A stretch of DNA of 64,000 nt. Source: Planococcus donghaensis MPA1U2 (GTDB taxonomy: Bacteria > Bacillota > Bacilli > Bacillales_A > Planococcaceae). The stretch covers positions 62,001 to 126,000 of the forward strand of contig NZ_AEPB01000032.1 of assembly GCF_000189395.1 (NCBI RefSeq), in the 5' to 3' direction. A program made the position numbers and the translations under genes. This document shows, one piece after another, positions 19,501 through 27,844 of the stretch. Position 1 is the first letter of the stretch. Every line of letters begins with the position of its first letter. The notes under the pieces are model-generated. The model ran no database searches. It saw only the letters and a list, made by a program, of their open reading frames with translations, and had not been told where the DNA came from.

Positions 19501-20133
19501 GTGAAGCTACTCAAGCAATCAATAGAAGAATTGGGTCCTGTCCATGTTGGGGCAATTGAGGAATTTGACCATGTGTCTGATCGCCATGCCTTTTTAACTG
19601 AGCAGCGCGACGATTTAAATGAAGCAAAAGAAACATTGCGTACATTGATTCGCGAAATGGACGGCGAAATGACGAGTCGTTTTGATGAGACTTTCCATGC
19701 CATCCGTCTACAGTTTCAACGTGTGTTCAAAGAGTTATTCGGCGGTGGATCTGCAGACTTAGTGTTAACCAATCCTAAAGATATGTTAATGACAGGCGTC
19801 GAAATTATTGCGCAACCACCAGGTAAAAAACTGCAAAATTTGAGTTTATTATCAGGAGGAGAACGTGCACTGACAGCTATCGCTTTATTGTTCGCGATTT
19901 TGAATGTGCGTCCTGTTCCGTTTTGTGTACTAGATGAAGTAGAGGCGGCGCTTGATGAATCAAATGTCGTAAGGTACAGTCAATACTTGAAGAAATTCAG
20001 TGAAGACACGCAGTTTATCGTTATTACGCATCGTAAAGGAACAATGGAAGGTGCCGATGTTTTATATGGCATCACCATGCAAGAATCCGGAATTTCTAAA
20101 TTGGTGTCAGTCAAGCTCGAAGAAAAAACCTGA
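16585..20133 (+). CDS. smc: Chromosome segregation/condensation ATPase SMC
   Basis: A 1182-residue SMC protein that forms the core of the bacterial condensin with ScpA and ScpB. The N-terminal head has Walker A GPNGSGKSN near residue 32. Two long coiled coils flank a hinge at about 500-660 (GFFQGVREVL to GGSMTGGA). The C-terminal head carries the signature LSGGERALTA near residue 1089 and Walker B CVLDEVEAALDE. ScpA/ScpB are not in this window. Placement after rnc and before ftsY is the standard Firmicutes order. Confidence 0.97.
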   Translation: MFLKRLEVMGFKSFADRIGIDFVPGVTAVVGPNGSGKSNVTDAIRWVLGEQSAKSLRGAKMEDVIFAGSDSRKPLNFAEVTLVLDNTDGRVPLDYSEVSVTRRVFRSGESAYLLNKQNCRLKDITDLFMDSGLGKEAFSIISQGRVDEILNSKAEERRSIFEEAAGVLKYKQRKKKAEIKLNETDENLNRVLDILHELDGRMEPLQIQASTARDFLDMNEQLKDADIALLAYDAGNLEKELSQLENEATSHSKKEQQLSTEINDKERLVAKTRKTLFDMDSKIDGAQNALVEASAETEKWQGRKLLMSEKKSNANRQALQLQENVEAEKQENELLKKKHSEQLALLEERKTERHSIRTAIQQLEEQLNRTPADIDNEIENCKSIYIDLMNEQATVKNELKNIGLQEQQLTESTGRISTQRADFTAELSKLKAEKERAEKEVQEVRFTLDNKRKQYKESEAAYQQQKQAFEQKQSMLFQAYQSQKQLAARIETLEELEADFSGFFQGVREVLVAREKDQLQGIRGAVAELAQVEKNYAKAIETALGASSQHIVTENEQHAREAIDFLRKKRAGRSTFLPMTVMKPRMIPEHTLAMVSKHPAYINMAFELVSYDPQYGMIIENLLGNVIIAEDLKGATAIAKAIGNRFRVVTLEGDIVNAGGSMTGGANKTQASFFTRKAELEQLLVQAKELEETILTAEKTVRTEQETVKAAEETIRILQTEGEKYRDLEAESAILLREIEAVLKTTLERFDIFEAEQKNKEYDLTAITKRKETASTRLDNIVGELNDITFKIDELTLFKQQNESARDQVLTKLAEQKSLYAVTKERVAQLTASEAELFERLEKSKQKLQDHQKELEWIQSEEAAKVYSDEEILREIKAWSAKKLQIQQTVNETKEQRAKEQSNLNSLEENLKEQQRIYKGYVEALRIYEVKSTRLEVQIQSFITQLETNYQLTLEQAKQFEMMDEEAAVRRKVKLLKQSIEELGPVHVGAIEEFDHVSDRHAFLTEQRDDLNEAKETLRTLIREMDGEMTSRFDETFHAIRLQFQRVFKELFGGGSADLVLTNPKDMLMTGVEIIAQPPGKKLQNLSLLSGGERALTAIALLFAILNVRPVPFCVLDEVEAALDESNVVRYSQYLKKFSEDTQFIVITHRKGTMEGADVLYGITMQESGISKLVSVKLEEKT

Positions 20134-20150
20134 AAAAGGAGTGTTTACCT

Positions 20151-21167
20151 GTGAGTTTCTTCAAAAAATTAAAAGATAAATTTGCCGGCAATGCCGAAGC
20201 AGAAGAATCAACTGAAAAGTACAAAGAGGGGTTAGCCAAAACCCGAATTGGCTTTACGTCAAAGATTAACGATTTGGTAGCGAAATACCGTAAAGTAGAT
20301 GAAGATTTCTTTGAAGAATTAGAAGAAATTTTGCTGCAAGCGGATGTAGGGTTTGAAACGGTAATTGAACTGATGGACGATTTACGTTTTGAAGTTCAGC
20401 GCAAAAATGTTAAAGATACTTCTAATGTTCAATCTGTTATTTCAGAAAAGCTGGTGGAAATTTATGAAGCTGGCGAAGCAGAAATTAACGAGATTAACTT
20501 TGTTGAAGGATTAACCGTTATTTTAATGGTAGGTGTCAACGGCGTTGGGAAAACGACTACGATTGGCAAACTAGCTCACCGCTTTAAAAATGAAGGAAAA
20601 ACCGTTATGCTAGCAGCCGGTGATACTTTCCGAGCAGGCGCAATTGAACAATTAGATGTTTGGGGCAAGCGCGTTGGCGTGGATGTTATCAAGCAAAGTG
20701 AAGGGTCAGATCCTGCTGCCGTTATGTACGATGCTGTACGCTCAGCGAAGTCTCGTGGAGTAGATGTGTTAATTTGTGACACAGCAGGACGTCTACAAAA
20801 CAAAGTCAATTTGATGAATGAATTGCAAAAAGTTCACCGTGTCATATCGCGTGAAATTCCAGGTGCACCACATGAAGTGTTGTTAGCTCTTGATGCAACA
20901 ACAGGTCAAAATGCGATGTTGCAGGCGCAAACATTTAAAGAAGTAACAGATGTAACCGGTATTGTGTTAACAAAACTTGATGGAACAGCAAAAGGTGGAA
21001 TTGTTTTAGCAATCCGCAATAAGTTGAAAATTCCTGTTAAGTTTGTTGGACTTGGTGAAAAGATGGACGATTTGCAACCATTTGATGCACAAAAATATGT
21101 CTACGGTTTATTTGCTGAAGGATTGGATAAAGAGCAACAAGAAGAAGACGAAAAAGCAGACAAGTAA
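20151..21167 (+). CDS. ftsY: Signal recognition particle receptor FtsY
   Basis: A 338-residue membrane-associated GTPase that receives the SRP-ribosome complex. The acidic A domain is short, as in Bacillus, leaving an NG-domain protein. GTPase motifs are GVNGVGKTTTIGKLA, the DTAGR box and TKLDG. It starts with GTG after AAAAAGGAGTG. The partner Ffh lies 400 bases downstream, with ylxM between and a separate promoter for ylxM-ffh. Confidence 0.96.
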   Translation: MSFFKKLKDKFAGNAEAEESTEKYKEGLAKTRIGFTSKINDLVAKYRKVDEDFFEELEEILLQADVGFETVIELMDDLRFEVQRKNVKDTSNVQSVISEKLVEIYEAGEAEINEINFVEGLTVILMVGVNGVGKTTTIGKLAHRFKNEGKTVMLAAGDTFRAGAIEQLDVWGKRVGVDVIKQSEGSDPAAVMYDAVRSAKSRGVDVLICDTAGRLQNKVNLMNELQKVHRVISREIPGAPHEVLLALDATTGQNAMLQAQTFKEVTDVTGIVLTKLDGTAKGGIVLAIRNKLKIPVKFVGLGEKMDDLQPFDAQKYVYGLFAEGLDKEQQEEDEKADK

Positions 21168-21173
21168 AATTAC

Positions 21174-21202
21174 TTGACAGCACTATCGTTATTCAGTATT
21201 CT
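21174..21202 (+). promoter_or_regulatory. Promoter for ylxM-ffh
   Basis: A perfect TTGACA (21174-21179) and TATTCT (21197-21202) are separated by 17 bases, just past the ftsY stop and about 30 bases before ylxM. Confidence 0.8.
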
Positions 21203-21231
21203 AAGCAAGAGAACGAGTGGGGTGAGTGTCA

Positions 21232-21558
21232 ATGATGGGACTAGAAAAAACAACACGCATGAATTATTTGTTTGATTTCTATCAGGAGCTACTGACACCT
21301 AAACAGCGCAGTTATATGATGCTGTATTATTTAGATGACCATTCACTGGGTGAAATTGCTGAAGAATACGACATTACCCGTCAAGCAGTATATGACAATA
21401 TTCGCCGGACGGAAGCAATGCTAGAAGAATATGAACGCAAATTGCAGCTTTTCGAGAAATTCCAGAAACGGCAGCAATTGGTTTCGTCATTTGAAAAAGA
21501 GCCATTCACAGAAGAACGTATCCAGCAATTTTTGGGCGAGCTAAAGGAATGGGATTAG
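21232..21558 (+). CDS. ylxM: YlxM/p13-family DNA-binding-like protein next to ffh
   Basis: A 108-residue protein of the UPF0122 family with a sigma-70 region 4-like helix-turn-helix ([23 protein letters not shown]). In streptococci and Bacillus it is linked to the SRP pathway, but its exact role is unsettled. The ATG at 21232 is chosen from the GGGGTGA site at 21219-21225; a GTG at 21226 and an ATG at 21235 are in frame alternatives. ffh follows after 12 bases. Confidence 0.9.
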   Translation: MMGLEKTTRMNYLFDFYQELLTPKQRSYMMLYYLDDHSLGEIAEEYDITRQAVYDNIRRTEAMLEEYERKLQLFEKFQKRQQLVSSFEKEPFTEERIQQFLGELKEWD

Positions 21559-21570
21559 GAGGCGGAAAGA

Positions 21571-22929
21571 ATGGCATTTGAAGGTTTATCCGAACGCCTG
21601 CAAGGTACGATGACTAAGATTAAAGGCAAAGGTAAAGTCAACGAAGCAGACGTTAAGGAAATGATGCGTGAAGTTCGTTTCGCCTTGATCGAAGCGGATG
21701 TCAATTTAAAAGTCGTGAAAGAATTCGTTAAGAAAATCAGTGAACGAGCGATTGGCCAAGATGTCATGGATAGCTTAACGCCAGGACAGCAAGTTGTTAA
21801 AATCGTAAAAGATGAGCTGACGGAATTGATGGGCGGCGAAGAACGGAAAATTGAGTTTTCAACAAAACAGCCGACTGTTATTATGATGGTTGGTTTACAA
21901 GGTGCCGGTAAAACGACAACTTCGGGAAAACTCGCTAATTTATTGCGTAGAAAACACAATCGCAAACCACTATTAGTAGCGGCCGATGTGTATCGTCCAG
22001 CGGCAATACAGCAGCTTGAGACGATTGGTAAGCAATTATCTCTACCCGTTTTCTCTAAAGGGACTGATATGTCTCCAGTAGAGATTGCGCGTCAAGCGAT
22101 TGAGCATGCAAAAGCTGAGCATTTAGATACGGTCATTATTGATACGGCGGGACGTTTACATGTAGATGAAGCGTTAATGCAGGAATTGAAGGATATTCGT
22201 GCGCTTAAAGAGCCGGATGAAATCTTCCTAGTCGTCGATTCAATGACAGGTCAAGATGCTGTCAATGTTGCTCAAAACTTTGATGAAGCGATTGGCATCA
22301 CAGGCGTTGTTTTAACAAAGCTTGATGGCGATACACGAGGCGGTGCGGCATTATCCATTCGTTCTGTCACTCAAAAACCGATTAAATTTGTCGGGATGGG
22401 TGAAAAAATGGATGCATTAGAAGCGTTCCACCCTGAACGTATGGCATCGCGAATACTTGGCATGGGCGATATGTTGTCCTTAATCGAAAAAGCACAGTCG
22501 AGTGTGGATGAAGTAAAAGCAAAAGAACTAGAAGAAAAATTCAGAACTTCGACATTTACTTTTGATGATTTCCTCGAACAAATGTCACAAGTAAAACAAA
22601 TGGGACCATTAGATGAAATTTTAAAAATGCTCCCCGGGGCCAATAAAATTAAAGGGCTTGAAAACGCAAAAGTTGATGAAAGCCAAATGGATCGTGTTGA
22701 AGCGATTATTTATTCGATGACAAAAAAAGAAAAAACAACACCTGAAATTATTAATGCAAGTCGTAAAAAACGAATTGCTAAAGGTTCAGGAACCAATATT
22801 CAAGATGTCAACAGACTGTTAAAACAGTTTGAAGATATGAAGAAAATGATGAAACAAATGTCTGGCATGAACACGAAAAAAGGCAGAAAAAAGATGGGAA
22901 TGCCAGGGCTAGACTCACTTTTTAAGTAA
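21571..22929 (+). CDS. ffh: Signal recognition particle protein Ffh
   Basis: A 452-residue GTPase that binds signal sequences and the SRP RNA. The NG domain shows GLQGAGKTTTSGKLA, DTAGR and TKLDGD. The methionine-rich M domain occupies the C-terminal third (MKKMMKQMSGMN) and ends KKMGMPGLDSLFK. It targets membrane proteins cotranslationally together with FtsY. It is followed by rpsP, which has its own promoter. Confidence 0.97.
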   Translation: MAFEGLSERLQGTMTKIKGKGKVNEADVKEMMREVRFALIEADVNLKVVKEFVKKISERAIGQDVMDSLTPGQQVVKIVKDELTELMGGEERKIEFSTKQPTVIMMVGLQGAGKTTTSGKLANLLRRKHNRKPLLVAADVYRPAAIQQLETIGKQLSLPVFSKGTDMSPVEIARQAIEHAKAEHLDTVIIDTAGRLHVDEALMQELKDIRALKEPDEIFLVVDSMTGQDAVNVAQNFDEAIGITGVVLTKLDGDTRGGAALSIRSVTQKPIKFVGMGEKMDALEAFHPERMASRILGMGDMLSLIEKAQSSVDEVKAKELEEKFRTSTFTFDDFLEQMSQVKQMGPLDEILKMLPGANKIKGLENAKVDESQMDRVEAIIYSMTKKEKTTPEIINASRKKRIAKGSGTNIQDVNRLLKQFEDMKKMMKQMSGMNTKKGRKKMGMPGLDSLFK

Positions 22930-22955
22930 AATTTTAAGGTGTTAAGAAAAAATAC

Positions 22956-22984
22956 TTTACAAACTATTTAAAGCTTGCTAATAT
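22956..22984 (+). promoter_or_regulatory. Promoter for rpsP-khpA, extended -10
   Basis: TTTACA (22956-22961) and TAATAT (22979-22984) are 17 bases apart, with TGC immediately before the -10 (extended -10). An overlapping TATAAT begins at 22982. Confidence 0.75.
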
Positions 22985-23022
22985 AATATCTTGTGTGAAA
23001 CTATTCGGAGGTGCTTTAAGAA

Positions 23023-23295
23023 ATGGCAGTAAAAATTCGCTTGAAACGTATGGGAGCTAAAAAATCTCCTTTTTACCGTATTGTAGTAGCTGACTCACGT
23101 GCTCCACGTGACGGCCGTCAAATCCAAACAGTAGGTACTTACAACCCACTGACAGTTCCAGCTGAAGTTAAAATCGACGAAGAGCTAGTGTTGAAATGGC
23201 TTCATGATGGCGCTAAACCATCTGACACAGTACGCAACTTGTTTTCTCAAAAAGGCATTATGGAGAAATTCCATAACGAAAAACTAAACAAGTAA
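23023..23295 (+). CDS. rpsP: 30S ribosomal protein S16
   Basis: A 90-residue small-subunit protein. The N-terminus [26 protein letters not shown] is characteristic. A CGGAGGTG site precedes the ATG. It leads a group of ribosome-related genes: khpA follows after 13 bases, then rimM, trmD and rplS. Confidence 0.98.
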   Translation: MAVKIRLKRMGAKKSPFYRIVVADSRAPRDGRQIQTVGTYNPLTVPAEVKIDEELVLKWLHDGAKPSDTVRNLFSQKGIMEKFHNEKLNK

Positions 23296-23308
23296 GGGAG
23301 AGTTTCTT

Positions 23309-23542
23309 ATGAAGCAGCTGATTGAGACCATTGTGAAACCGTTAGTTGATTATCCGGAAGAAGTTCGTGTCGATACCGACGAAAACGCAAGCCGAATTGT
23401 CTACAAGCTTTCCGTGCATCCAGAGGATACAGGGAAAGTGATCGGGAAGCAGGGACGTGTAGCGAAAGCTGTTCGTTCAATTGTGTACTCAGCAGCAGGC
23501 GGTTATCATAAGAAAAAAACTTATCTCGATATTGTGGATTAA
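23309..23542 (+). CDS. khpA: KH-domain RNA-binding protein KhpA (YlqC)
   Basis: A 77-residue single KH-domain protein with the GKVIGKQGRVAKAVR loop. In Firmicutes KhpA pairs with KhpB/EloR as an RNA-binding heterodimer affecting cell elongation. It sits between rpsP and rimM and is followed by a terminator. B. subtilis also has ylqD in this interval; it is absent here. Confidence 0.93.
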   Translation: MKQLIETIVKPLVDYPEEVRVDTDENASRIVYKLSVHPEDTGKVIGKQGRVAKAVRSIVYSAAGGYHKKKTYLDIVD

Positions 23543-23548
23543 GAAAAA

Positions 23549-23578
23549 GAAGGAGCCCCGGTTCCTTCTTTTTTTTTC
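23549..23578 (+). terminator. Rho-independent terminator after khpA
   Basis: GAAGGAGC pairs with the GTTCCTTC arm (one G-T pair, 4-base loop) and is followed by a run of ten T. Confidence 0.9.
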
Positions 23579-23608
23579 AGAAAAATAACCTAGAAAGGAT
23601 GTTTGCTT

Positions 23609-24124
23609 GTGCAATGGTTTAACGTAGGGAAAATTGTCAACACACACGGAATCCGTGGGGAAGTACGTGTTTTATCACGTACCGATTTTCCGGAAGAACG
23701 ATTTGCCGTAGGGACAAAGCTTGGGCTTTTCACTCCGGATGCAAAAAAACCAATCATGGTGAAAATCGCCAGTCATCGCCAACACAAGAACTTTGAGTTG
23801 TTAACTTTTGAAGGCTACCCAAACATTAATGATGTTGAGCCGTTTAAAGAGTCGTACTTGAGAATTGCTGAACACGATTTGACAGAACTCGAAGAAAACG
23901 CTTTTTATCATCACGAAATTCTTGGTTGTGCAGTGTATTCAACAGAAGGTCAAGAACTAGGGAAGATTACAGAGATTTTGGAGACGGGTGCCAATGATGT
24001 ATGGGAAGTAACACCTGAAAAGGGCAAAAAACATTATATTCCTTACACAGAAGAAATCGTCAAAGAAGTGGATATCGATGAAAAGAAAGTGATCATCGAA
24101 GTGATTGAAGGGTTATTGTCTTGA
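23609..24124 (+). CDS. rimM: 16S rRNA processing protein RimM
   Basis: A 171-residue ribosome maturation factor for the 30S head, binding S19. N-terminal [19 protein letters not shown] is a family signature, and the C-terminal half is a PRC barrel ([21 protein letters not shown]). The GTG at 23609 is chosen because AAAGGA at 23594-23599 is 9 bases away; a TTG at 23603 is too close. It is joined to trmD by a 1-base overlap. Confidence 0.95.
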   Translation: MQWFNVGKIVNTHGIRGEVRVLSRTDFPEERFAVGTKLGLFTPDAKKPIMVKIASHRQHKNFELLTFEGYPNINDVEPFKESYLRIAEHDLTELEENAFYHHEILGCAVYSTEGQELGKITEILETGANDVWEVTPEKGKKHYIPYTEEIVKEVDIDEKKVIIEVIEGLLS

Positions 24125-24849
24125 TGAACATCCATGTACTATCGTTATTTCCGCCAATGTTTGAAGGTGTTTTTCAACATTCGATTATGAGAAAAGCGCA
24201 AGATAAAAATGCCGTTAGTTTGAACGTGGTCGATATTCGTGAGTTTGCTGATAACAAACGGCAAGTTGATGATTATCCATTTGGTGGTGGAGCTGGAATG
24301 GTATTAAAACCAGAACCGATTTTTAATGCGGTTGAAAGTCTTGCACCCAAAAGTAAACGACGTGTTATTTTACTGTGCCCGCAAGGTGAACGCTTTACGC
24401 AAAAGAAAGCTGAAGAGTTGGCAACTGAAGAAGAATTGGTGTTTATCTGTGGCCATTACGAGGGATATGACGAACGCATTCGAGAGCATTTGGTAACAGA
24501 TGAAATCTCAATCGGTGATTTTGTGCTCACTGGTGGAGAGTTAGCTGCGATGACGGTGATTGACAGTGTCGTAAGATTGCTTCCAGGAGTGCTAGGTAAC
24601 GCTGATTCGCCTATACGAGACTCATTCTCTACGGGATTGCTAGAACATCCACAATACACCCGTCCGGCTGATTTTAGAGGGTGGAAAGTGCCTGATGTTT
24701 TAACTTCCGGTAATCACGGAAAAGTCGATCAATGGCGCGAAGAACAAACATTAAAACGGACGCTCGAAAGACGTCCAGACTTGCTCGAAAAAATCGAGTT
24801 AAGCGATAAACAACAGAAAATAATTGATGGATTAATAAAAGAAAAATAG
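24124..24849 (+). CDS. trmD: tRNA (guanine37-N1)-methyltransferase TrmD
   Basis: A 241-residue SPOUT-class enzyme that methylates G37 next to the anticodon and prevents frameshifting. Conserved segments are [30 protein letters not shown], the knot region HYEGYDERI, and [17 protein letters not shown]. The ATG at 24124 overlaps the rimM stop (TGATG). A TTG at 24121 is in frame but less likely. Confidence 0.96.
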   Translation: MNIHVLSLFPPMFEGVFQHSIMRKAQDKNAVSLNVVDIREFADNKRQVDDYPFGGGAGMVLKPEPIFNAVESLAPKSKRRVILLCPQGERFTQKKAEELATEEELVFICGHYEGYDERIREHLVTDEISIGDFVLTGGELAAMTVIDSVVRLLPGVLGNADSPIRDSFSTGLLEHPQYTRPADFRGWKVPDVLTSGNHGKVDQWREEQTLKRTLERRPDLLEKIELSDKQQKIIDGLIKEK

Positions 24850-24863
24850 AATTTAAGTAGCTC

Positions 24864-24892
24864 TTGCATGAGTTAATGATCAGTGGTATCAT
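24864..24892 (+). promoter_or_regulatory. rplS promoter
   Basis: TTGCAT (24864-24869) and TATCAT (24887-24892) are 17 bases apart, giving a start near 24899 at the foot of the leader. Confidence 0.75.
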
Positions 24893-24899
24893 GGACAAT

Positions 24900-24985
24900 G
24901 TACTTTTATGTGAAGTACAGGATCACGATGTTCCGCTGCAACAGTGATATGGTGTAAGAGCGTCTGTAGAAGGAGAGAAAAAATA
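24900..24985 (+). promoter_or_regulatory. Structured rplS leader (L19 leader candidate)
   Basis: Two hairpins are visible: GTACTT/AAGTAC (24900-24905 with 24913-24918) and ATCAC/GTGAT (24922-24926 with 24944-24948). The second encloses GATGTTCCGCTGC, and GTAAGAGCGTCTG follows, ending at the ribosome binding site. These segments look like the L19 leader known from Firmicutes, recalled rather than searched. Confidence 0.6.
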
Positions 24986-25330
24986 ATGCAAAACATTATT
25001 ACAGAAATCACTAAAGAACAGCTTCGTACGGACCTACCTAAGTTCCGTCCTGGAGACACTGTTCGTGTCCACGTTAAAGTTGTCGAGGGTACACGCGAAC
25101 GTGTTCAGGTATACGAAGGAGTCGTAATTAGCCGTCGCGGAGGCGGAATCAGTGAATCATTCACTGTTCGCAAAATCTCTTACGGTGTTGGTGTTGAGCG
25201 TACATTCCCTGTACACACACCAAAAATTGCACAGCTTGAAGTTATGCGTCGTGGTAAAGTACGTCGTGCGAAATTGTACTACTTGCGTGACCTACGCGGT
25301 AAAGCAGCTCGTATTAAAGAAATTCGATAA
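24986..25330 (+). CDS. rplS: 50S ribosomal protein L19
   Basis: A 114-residue large-subunit protein located at the 30S-50S interface. The sequence [35 protein letters not shown] and the C-terminal [19 protein letters not shown] are typical. The ATG at 24986 follows AGGAGAG; the open frame extends upstream through the leader but has no support as coding sequence. A terminator follows directly. Confidence 0.98.
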   Translation: MQNIITEITKEQLRTDLPKFRPGDTVRVHVKVVEGTRERVQVYEGVVISRRGGGISESFTVRKISYGVGVERTFPVHTPKIAQLEVMRRGKVRRAKLYYLRDLRGKAARIKEIR

Positions 25331-25342
25331 GATTGCATGGAT

Positions 25343-25373
25343 GAAAGAGGGCGCTTGCGCCCTCTTTCTTTTT
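25343..25373 (+). terminator. Rho-independent terminator after rplS
   Basis: GAAAGAGGGCG pairs perfectly with CGCCCTCTTTC across a 4-base loop, followed by T residues. Confidence 0.93.
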
Positions 25374-25400
25374 GCTAAAAAGTGTATTTCCTTGTACAAT
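25372..25400 (+). promoter_or_regulatory. lepB promoter starting in the rplS terminator tail
   Basis: TTGCTA (25372-25377) and TACAAT (25395-25400) have a 17-base spacer. The -35 box begins in the T tract of the rplS terminator. Confidence 0.65.
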
Positions 25401-25429
25401 TAAAACAGTAAGTTTGGGGAGGAACACGC

Positions 25430-25987
25430 ATGGAGACTGAAGTGAAGAAGAAAAATGAAATGTGGGAATGGTCCAAAGCTTTATTGATTGCCTTCGGCTT
25501 GGCAGCAATTATTCGTTTCTTTTTATTCACGCCGATTGTAGTAGATGGAGAGTCGATGATGCCGACCCTAGAAGATGGGGATCGCATGATTGTCAACAAG
25601 ATTGGTTATTCAGTCGGGGAGCCTGACCGCTTTGATATTATTGTTTTCCATGCCCCAGAAAAGAAAGATTATATTAAACGTATAATCGGGTTACCGGGCG
25701 ATCACATCGCTTATGAAGATGACCAGCTATATATAAATGGAGAAGCAATAGAAGAACCTTATTTAGATGTTTATAAACAAGGCATCACAGGTACGCTAAC
25801 AGAAGATTTTGACTTGGTAGATGTTACAGGGGAAAATACAATCCCTGAAGGAACTATCTTTGTGATGGGCGATAATCGCCGAGCGAGCAAAGACAGCCGA
25901 CACATCGGATTGGTATCAACCGACGAAGTGATAGGCGACACAAATTTCGTTTTTTGGCCATTGGCTGAAGCGGGAATTGTAAAATAA
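25430..25987 (+). CDS. lepB: Type I signal peptidase
   Basis: A 185-residue membrane protease that removes signal peptides from secreted proteins. One N-terminal membrane segment (about 17-36) is followed by the catalytic dyad: Ser42 in ESMMPTL and Lys83 in [11 protein letters not shown]. The [11 protein letters not shown] box is also present. Size and layout are of the Bacillus SipS type. In B. subtilis no signal peptidase lies between rplS and rbgA, so this is a lineage-specific position. Confidence 0.95.
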   Translation: METEVKKKNEMWEWSKALLIAFGLAAIIRFFLFTPIVVDGESMMPTLEDGDRMIVNKIGYSVGEPDRFDIIVFHAPEKKDYIKRIIGLPGDHIAYEDDQLYINGEAIEEPYLDVYKQGITGTLTEDFDLVDVTGENTIPEGTIFVMGDNRRASKDSRHIGLVSTDEVIGDTNFVFWPLAEAGIVK

Positions 25988-25998
25988 GGAGTGGTTTT

Positions 25999-26865
25999 AT
26001 GACGATACAATGGTTTCCTGGGCATATGGCAAAAGCGCGAAGACAAGTTACTGAAAAACTGAAATTAGTGGATATTATTTTTGAACTTGTTGACGCCAGG
26101 TTGCCTTTATCTTCACGAAATCCAATGATCGATCAAGTGATTCAACAAAAACCACGTCTAATAATTTTAAACAAAATGGACATGGCCGATGAAGTTGAAA
26201 CGAAAAAATGGATTCGTTATTTCGAGGATCAAGGTACGCGTGCCGTTGCAATCAACTCACTAGAAGGTAGAGGACTGCAACTAGTTACAAAAGCTTCAAA
26301 AGAAATATTAGAAGAAAAATGGGATCGAATGATTGCCAAAGGCATAAAGCCCCGTGCCATTCGTGCGATGATTGTCGGAATTCCGAACGTCGGAAAGTCG
26401 ACACTCATTAACCGGTTATCGAAAAAAAGCTTAGCGAAAACAGGAAATATGCCTGGTGTCACAAAAGCGCAACAATGGATTAAAGTCGGCAAAGAAATTG
26501 AATTACTGGATACACCGGGTATTTTATGGCCAAAATTTGAAGATCCTGAAACAGGCTTGAAATTGGCGGTTACAGGTGCCATTAAGGATTCCGTAATTCA
26601 AATGCAGGAACTGGCTATTTACGCGCTGAAATTTTTAGAAGAACGCTATCCAGATCGCATGAAAGAGCGTTACGGCATCGATCATATTGACGAGGAAATC
26701 GTCAATACATTCGATCATATCGGCAACAAGCGAGGATGCAAAGATCAGCATGGCGAAGTCGATTATGAAATGACTGCTGAAGTCATTGTGCGCGATATTC
26801 GCAATCAGCACTTGGGCAAAGTAACGTTTGATTATAGAGATGAAATGATTGAAGAAGAAGAGTGA
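25999..26865 (+). CDS. rbgA: 50S ribosome assembly GTPase RbgA (YlqF)
   Basis: A 288-residue circularly permuted GTPase needed for late 50S assembly, including incorporation of L16. G4 (NKMD) comes first, and the P loop GIPNVGKST begins at residue 127, followed by GVTKAQQW and G3 DTPG. The N-terminus [13 protein letters not shown] is diagnostic. It starts 11 bases after lepB and ends at a terminator. Confidence 0.96.
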   Translation: MTIQWFPGHMAKARRQVTEKLKLVDIIFELVDARLPLSSRNPMIDQVIQQKPRLIILNKMDMADEVETKKWIRYFEDQGTRAVAINSLEGRGLQLVTKASKEILEEKWDRMIAKGIKPRAIRAMIVGIPNVGKSTLINRLSKKSLAKTGNMPGVTKAQQWIKVGKEIELLDTPGILWPKFEDPETGLKLAVTGAIKDSVIQMQELAIYALKFLEERYPDRMKERYGIDHIDEEIVNTFDHIGNKRGCKDQHGEVDYEMTAEVIVRDIRNQHLGKVTFDYRDEMIEEEE

Positions 26866-26886
26866 GCAATCGCTCTTTCTAACAAG

Positions 26887-26919
26887 AGCTGCTCCTCGAT
26901 TTTTGAGGGGCAGCTTTTT
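26887..26919 (+). terminator. Rho-independent terminator after rbgA
   Basis: AGCTGCTCCTC pairs with GAGGGGCAGCT (one G-T pair), followed by TTTTT. Confidence 0.88.
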
Positions 26920-26952
26920 ACATATCGAGAAAAATTGAAAGAAGTTGAATAG

Positions 26953-27732
26953 ATGCTAAAAATCACCGAAATAAAAGAAAAGCTAAAAATGACCACTGAA
27001 TGGCAACCGTGGATGAGTGAAATCGAAACCGATTCCAGGAAAAGTGTACAAACCTTATTAACGTCATGGCGGAAAAAGCAAGTTCAACGAAAAAAGTTGC
27101 TGAATGATCATAATGCCAAATTAGCATTTGATGATTCGTTTCGAAAAGAAAGTGTGGACTTAGTGGCAGGAATTGACGAAGCAGGTAGAGGGCCTCTTGC
27201 GGGTCCTGTTGTAACTGCGGCTGTTATTTTGCCAGAAGATTGTTCGAGTTTAATCGGCCTAGACGATTCTAAACAATTAAGTAAAGCAAAACGCGATGAA
27301 CTGGCAATAACAATAAAAAAATTTGCGATTAGTTATGCTGTGCATGTTCAATCACCCGAAGAAATTGATCGACTAAATATTTACCAAGCAACCAAAAGTT
27401 CGATGACAGAAGCTGCGCGGGCATTAACTCCTGCGCCTGACATAGTATTGGCTGATGCAATGATGCTCGAACTGCCGATGACTTGTGAGTCTATTATTAA
27501 AGGTGACGCGAAAAGCTTGAGTATAGCAGCTGCATCGATATTAGCGAAAACAGGCAGAGACGCATTAATGACAGAATATGCTGTTCAATATCCTCAATAT
27601 GGATTTGAAAAACATGCTGGCTATGGCACGAAAGAACATGTTGCGGCACTTCAAGAATATGGACCTTGCGAAATTCATCGCAAAACATTCGAACCGATAA
27701 AAACTCTTTTGACGAAAAGTTCGCTGTTTTGA
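26953..27732 (+). CDS. rnhB: Ribonuclease HII
   Basis: A 259-residue nuclease that cuts RNA in RNA-DNA hybrids and removes misincorporated ribonucleotides. The catalytic pair Asp75-Glu76 is in AGIDEAGRGPLAGP, with DSKQLS and a later VLADAMML acidic residue. A roughly 70-residue N-terminal extension is present, as in Bacillus RnhB. The ribosome binding site is weak (GAAAGAAG). B. subtilis ylqG and ylqH, which follow rnhB there, are absent. Confidence 0.95.
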   Translation: MLKITEIKEKLKMTTEWQPWMSEIETDSRKSVQTLLTSWRKKQVQRKKLLNDHNAKLAFDDSFRKESVDLVAGIDEAGRGPLAGPVVTAAVILPEDCSSLIGLDDSKQLSKAKRDELAITIKKFAISYAVHVQSPEEIDRLNIYQATKSSMTEAARALTPAPDIVLADAMMLELPMTCESIIKGDAKSLSIAAASILAKTGRDALMTEYAVQYPQYGFEKHAGYGTKEHVAALQEYGPCEIHRKTFEPIKTLLTKSSLF

Positions 27733-27766
27733 ATACACGAAGTTTTGTCAGAATATCGAACAACGG

Positions 27767-27795
27767 TGGACATTCTACGACAACTTTAATACAAT
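27767..27795 (+). promoter_or_regulatory. sucCD promoter
   Basis: TGGACA (27767-27772) and TACAAT (27790-27795) with a 17-base spacer, 50 bases before sucC. Confidence 0.65.
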
Positions 27796-27844
27796 GGTAT
27801 AGGCAATAAAATTACGATAGAGATGTTTGATTGGAGGATGACAG

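Noticed and set aside
24944-24985. In-frame upstream extension of rplS by 14 codons
   Set aside because: It lies in the structured leader, has no ribosome site, and the conserved L19 N-terminus starts at 24986.
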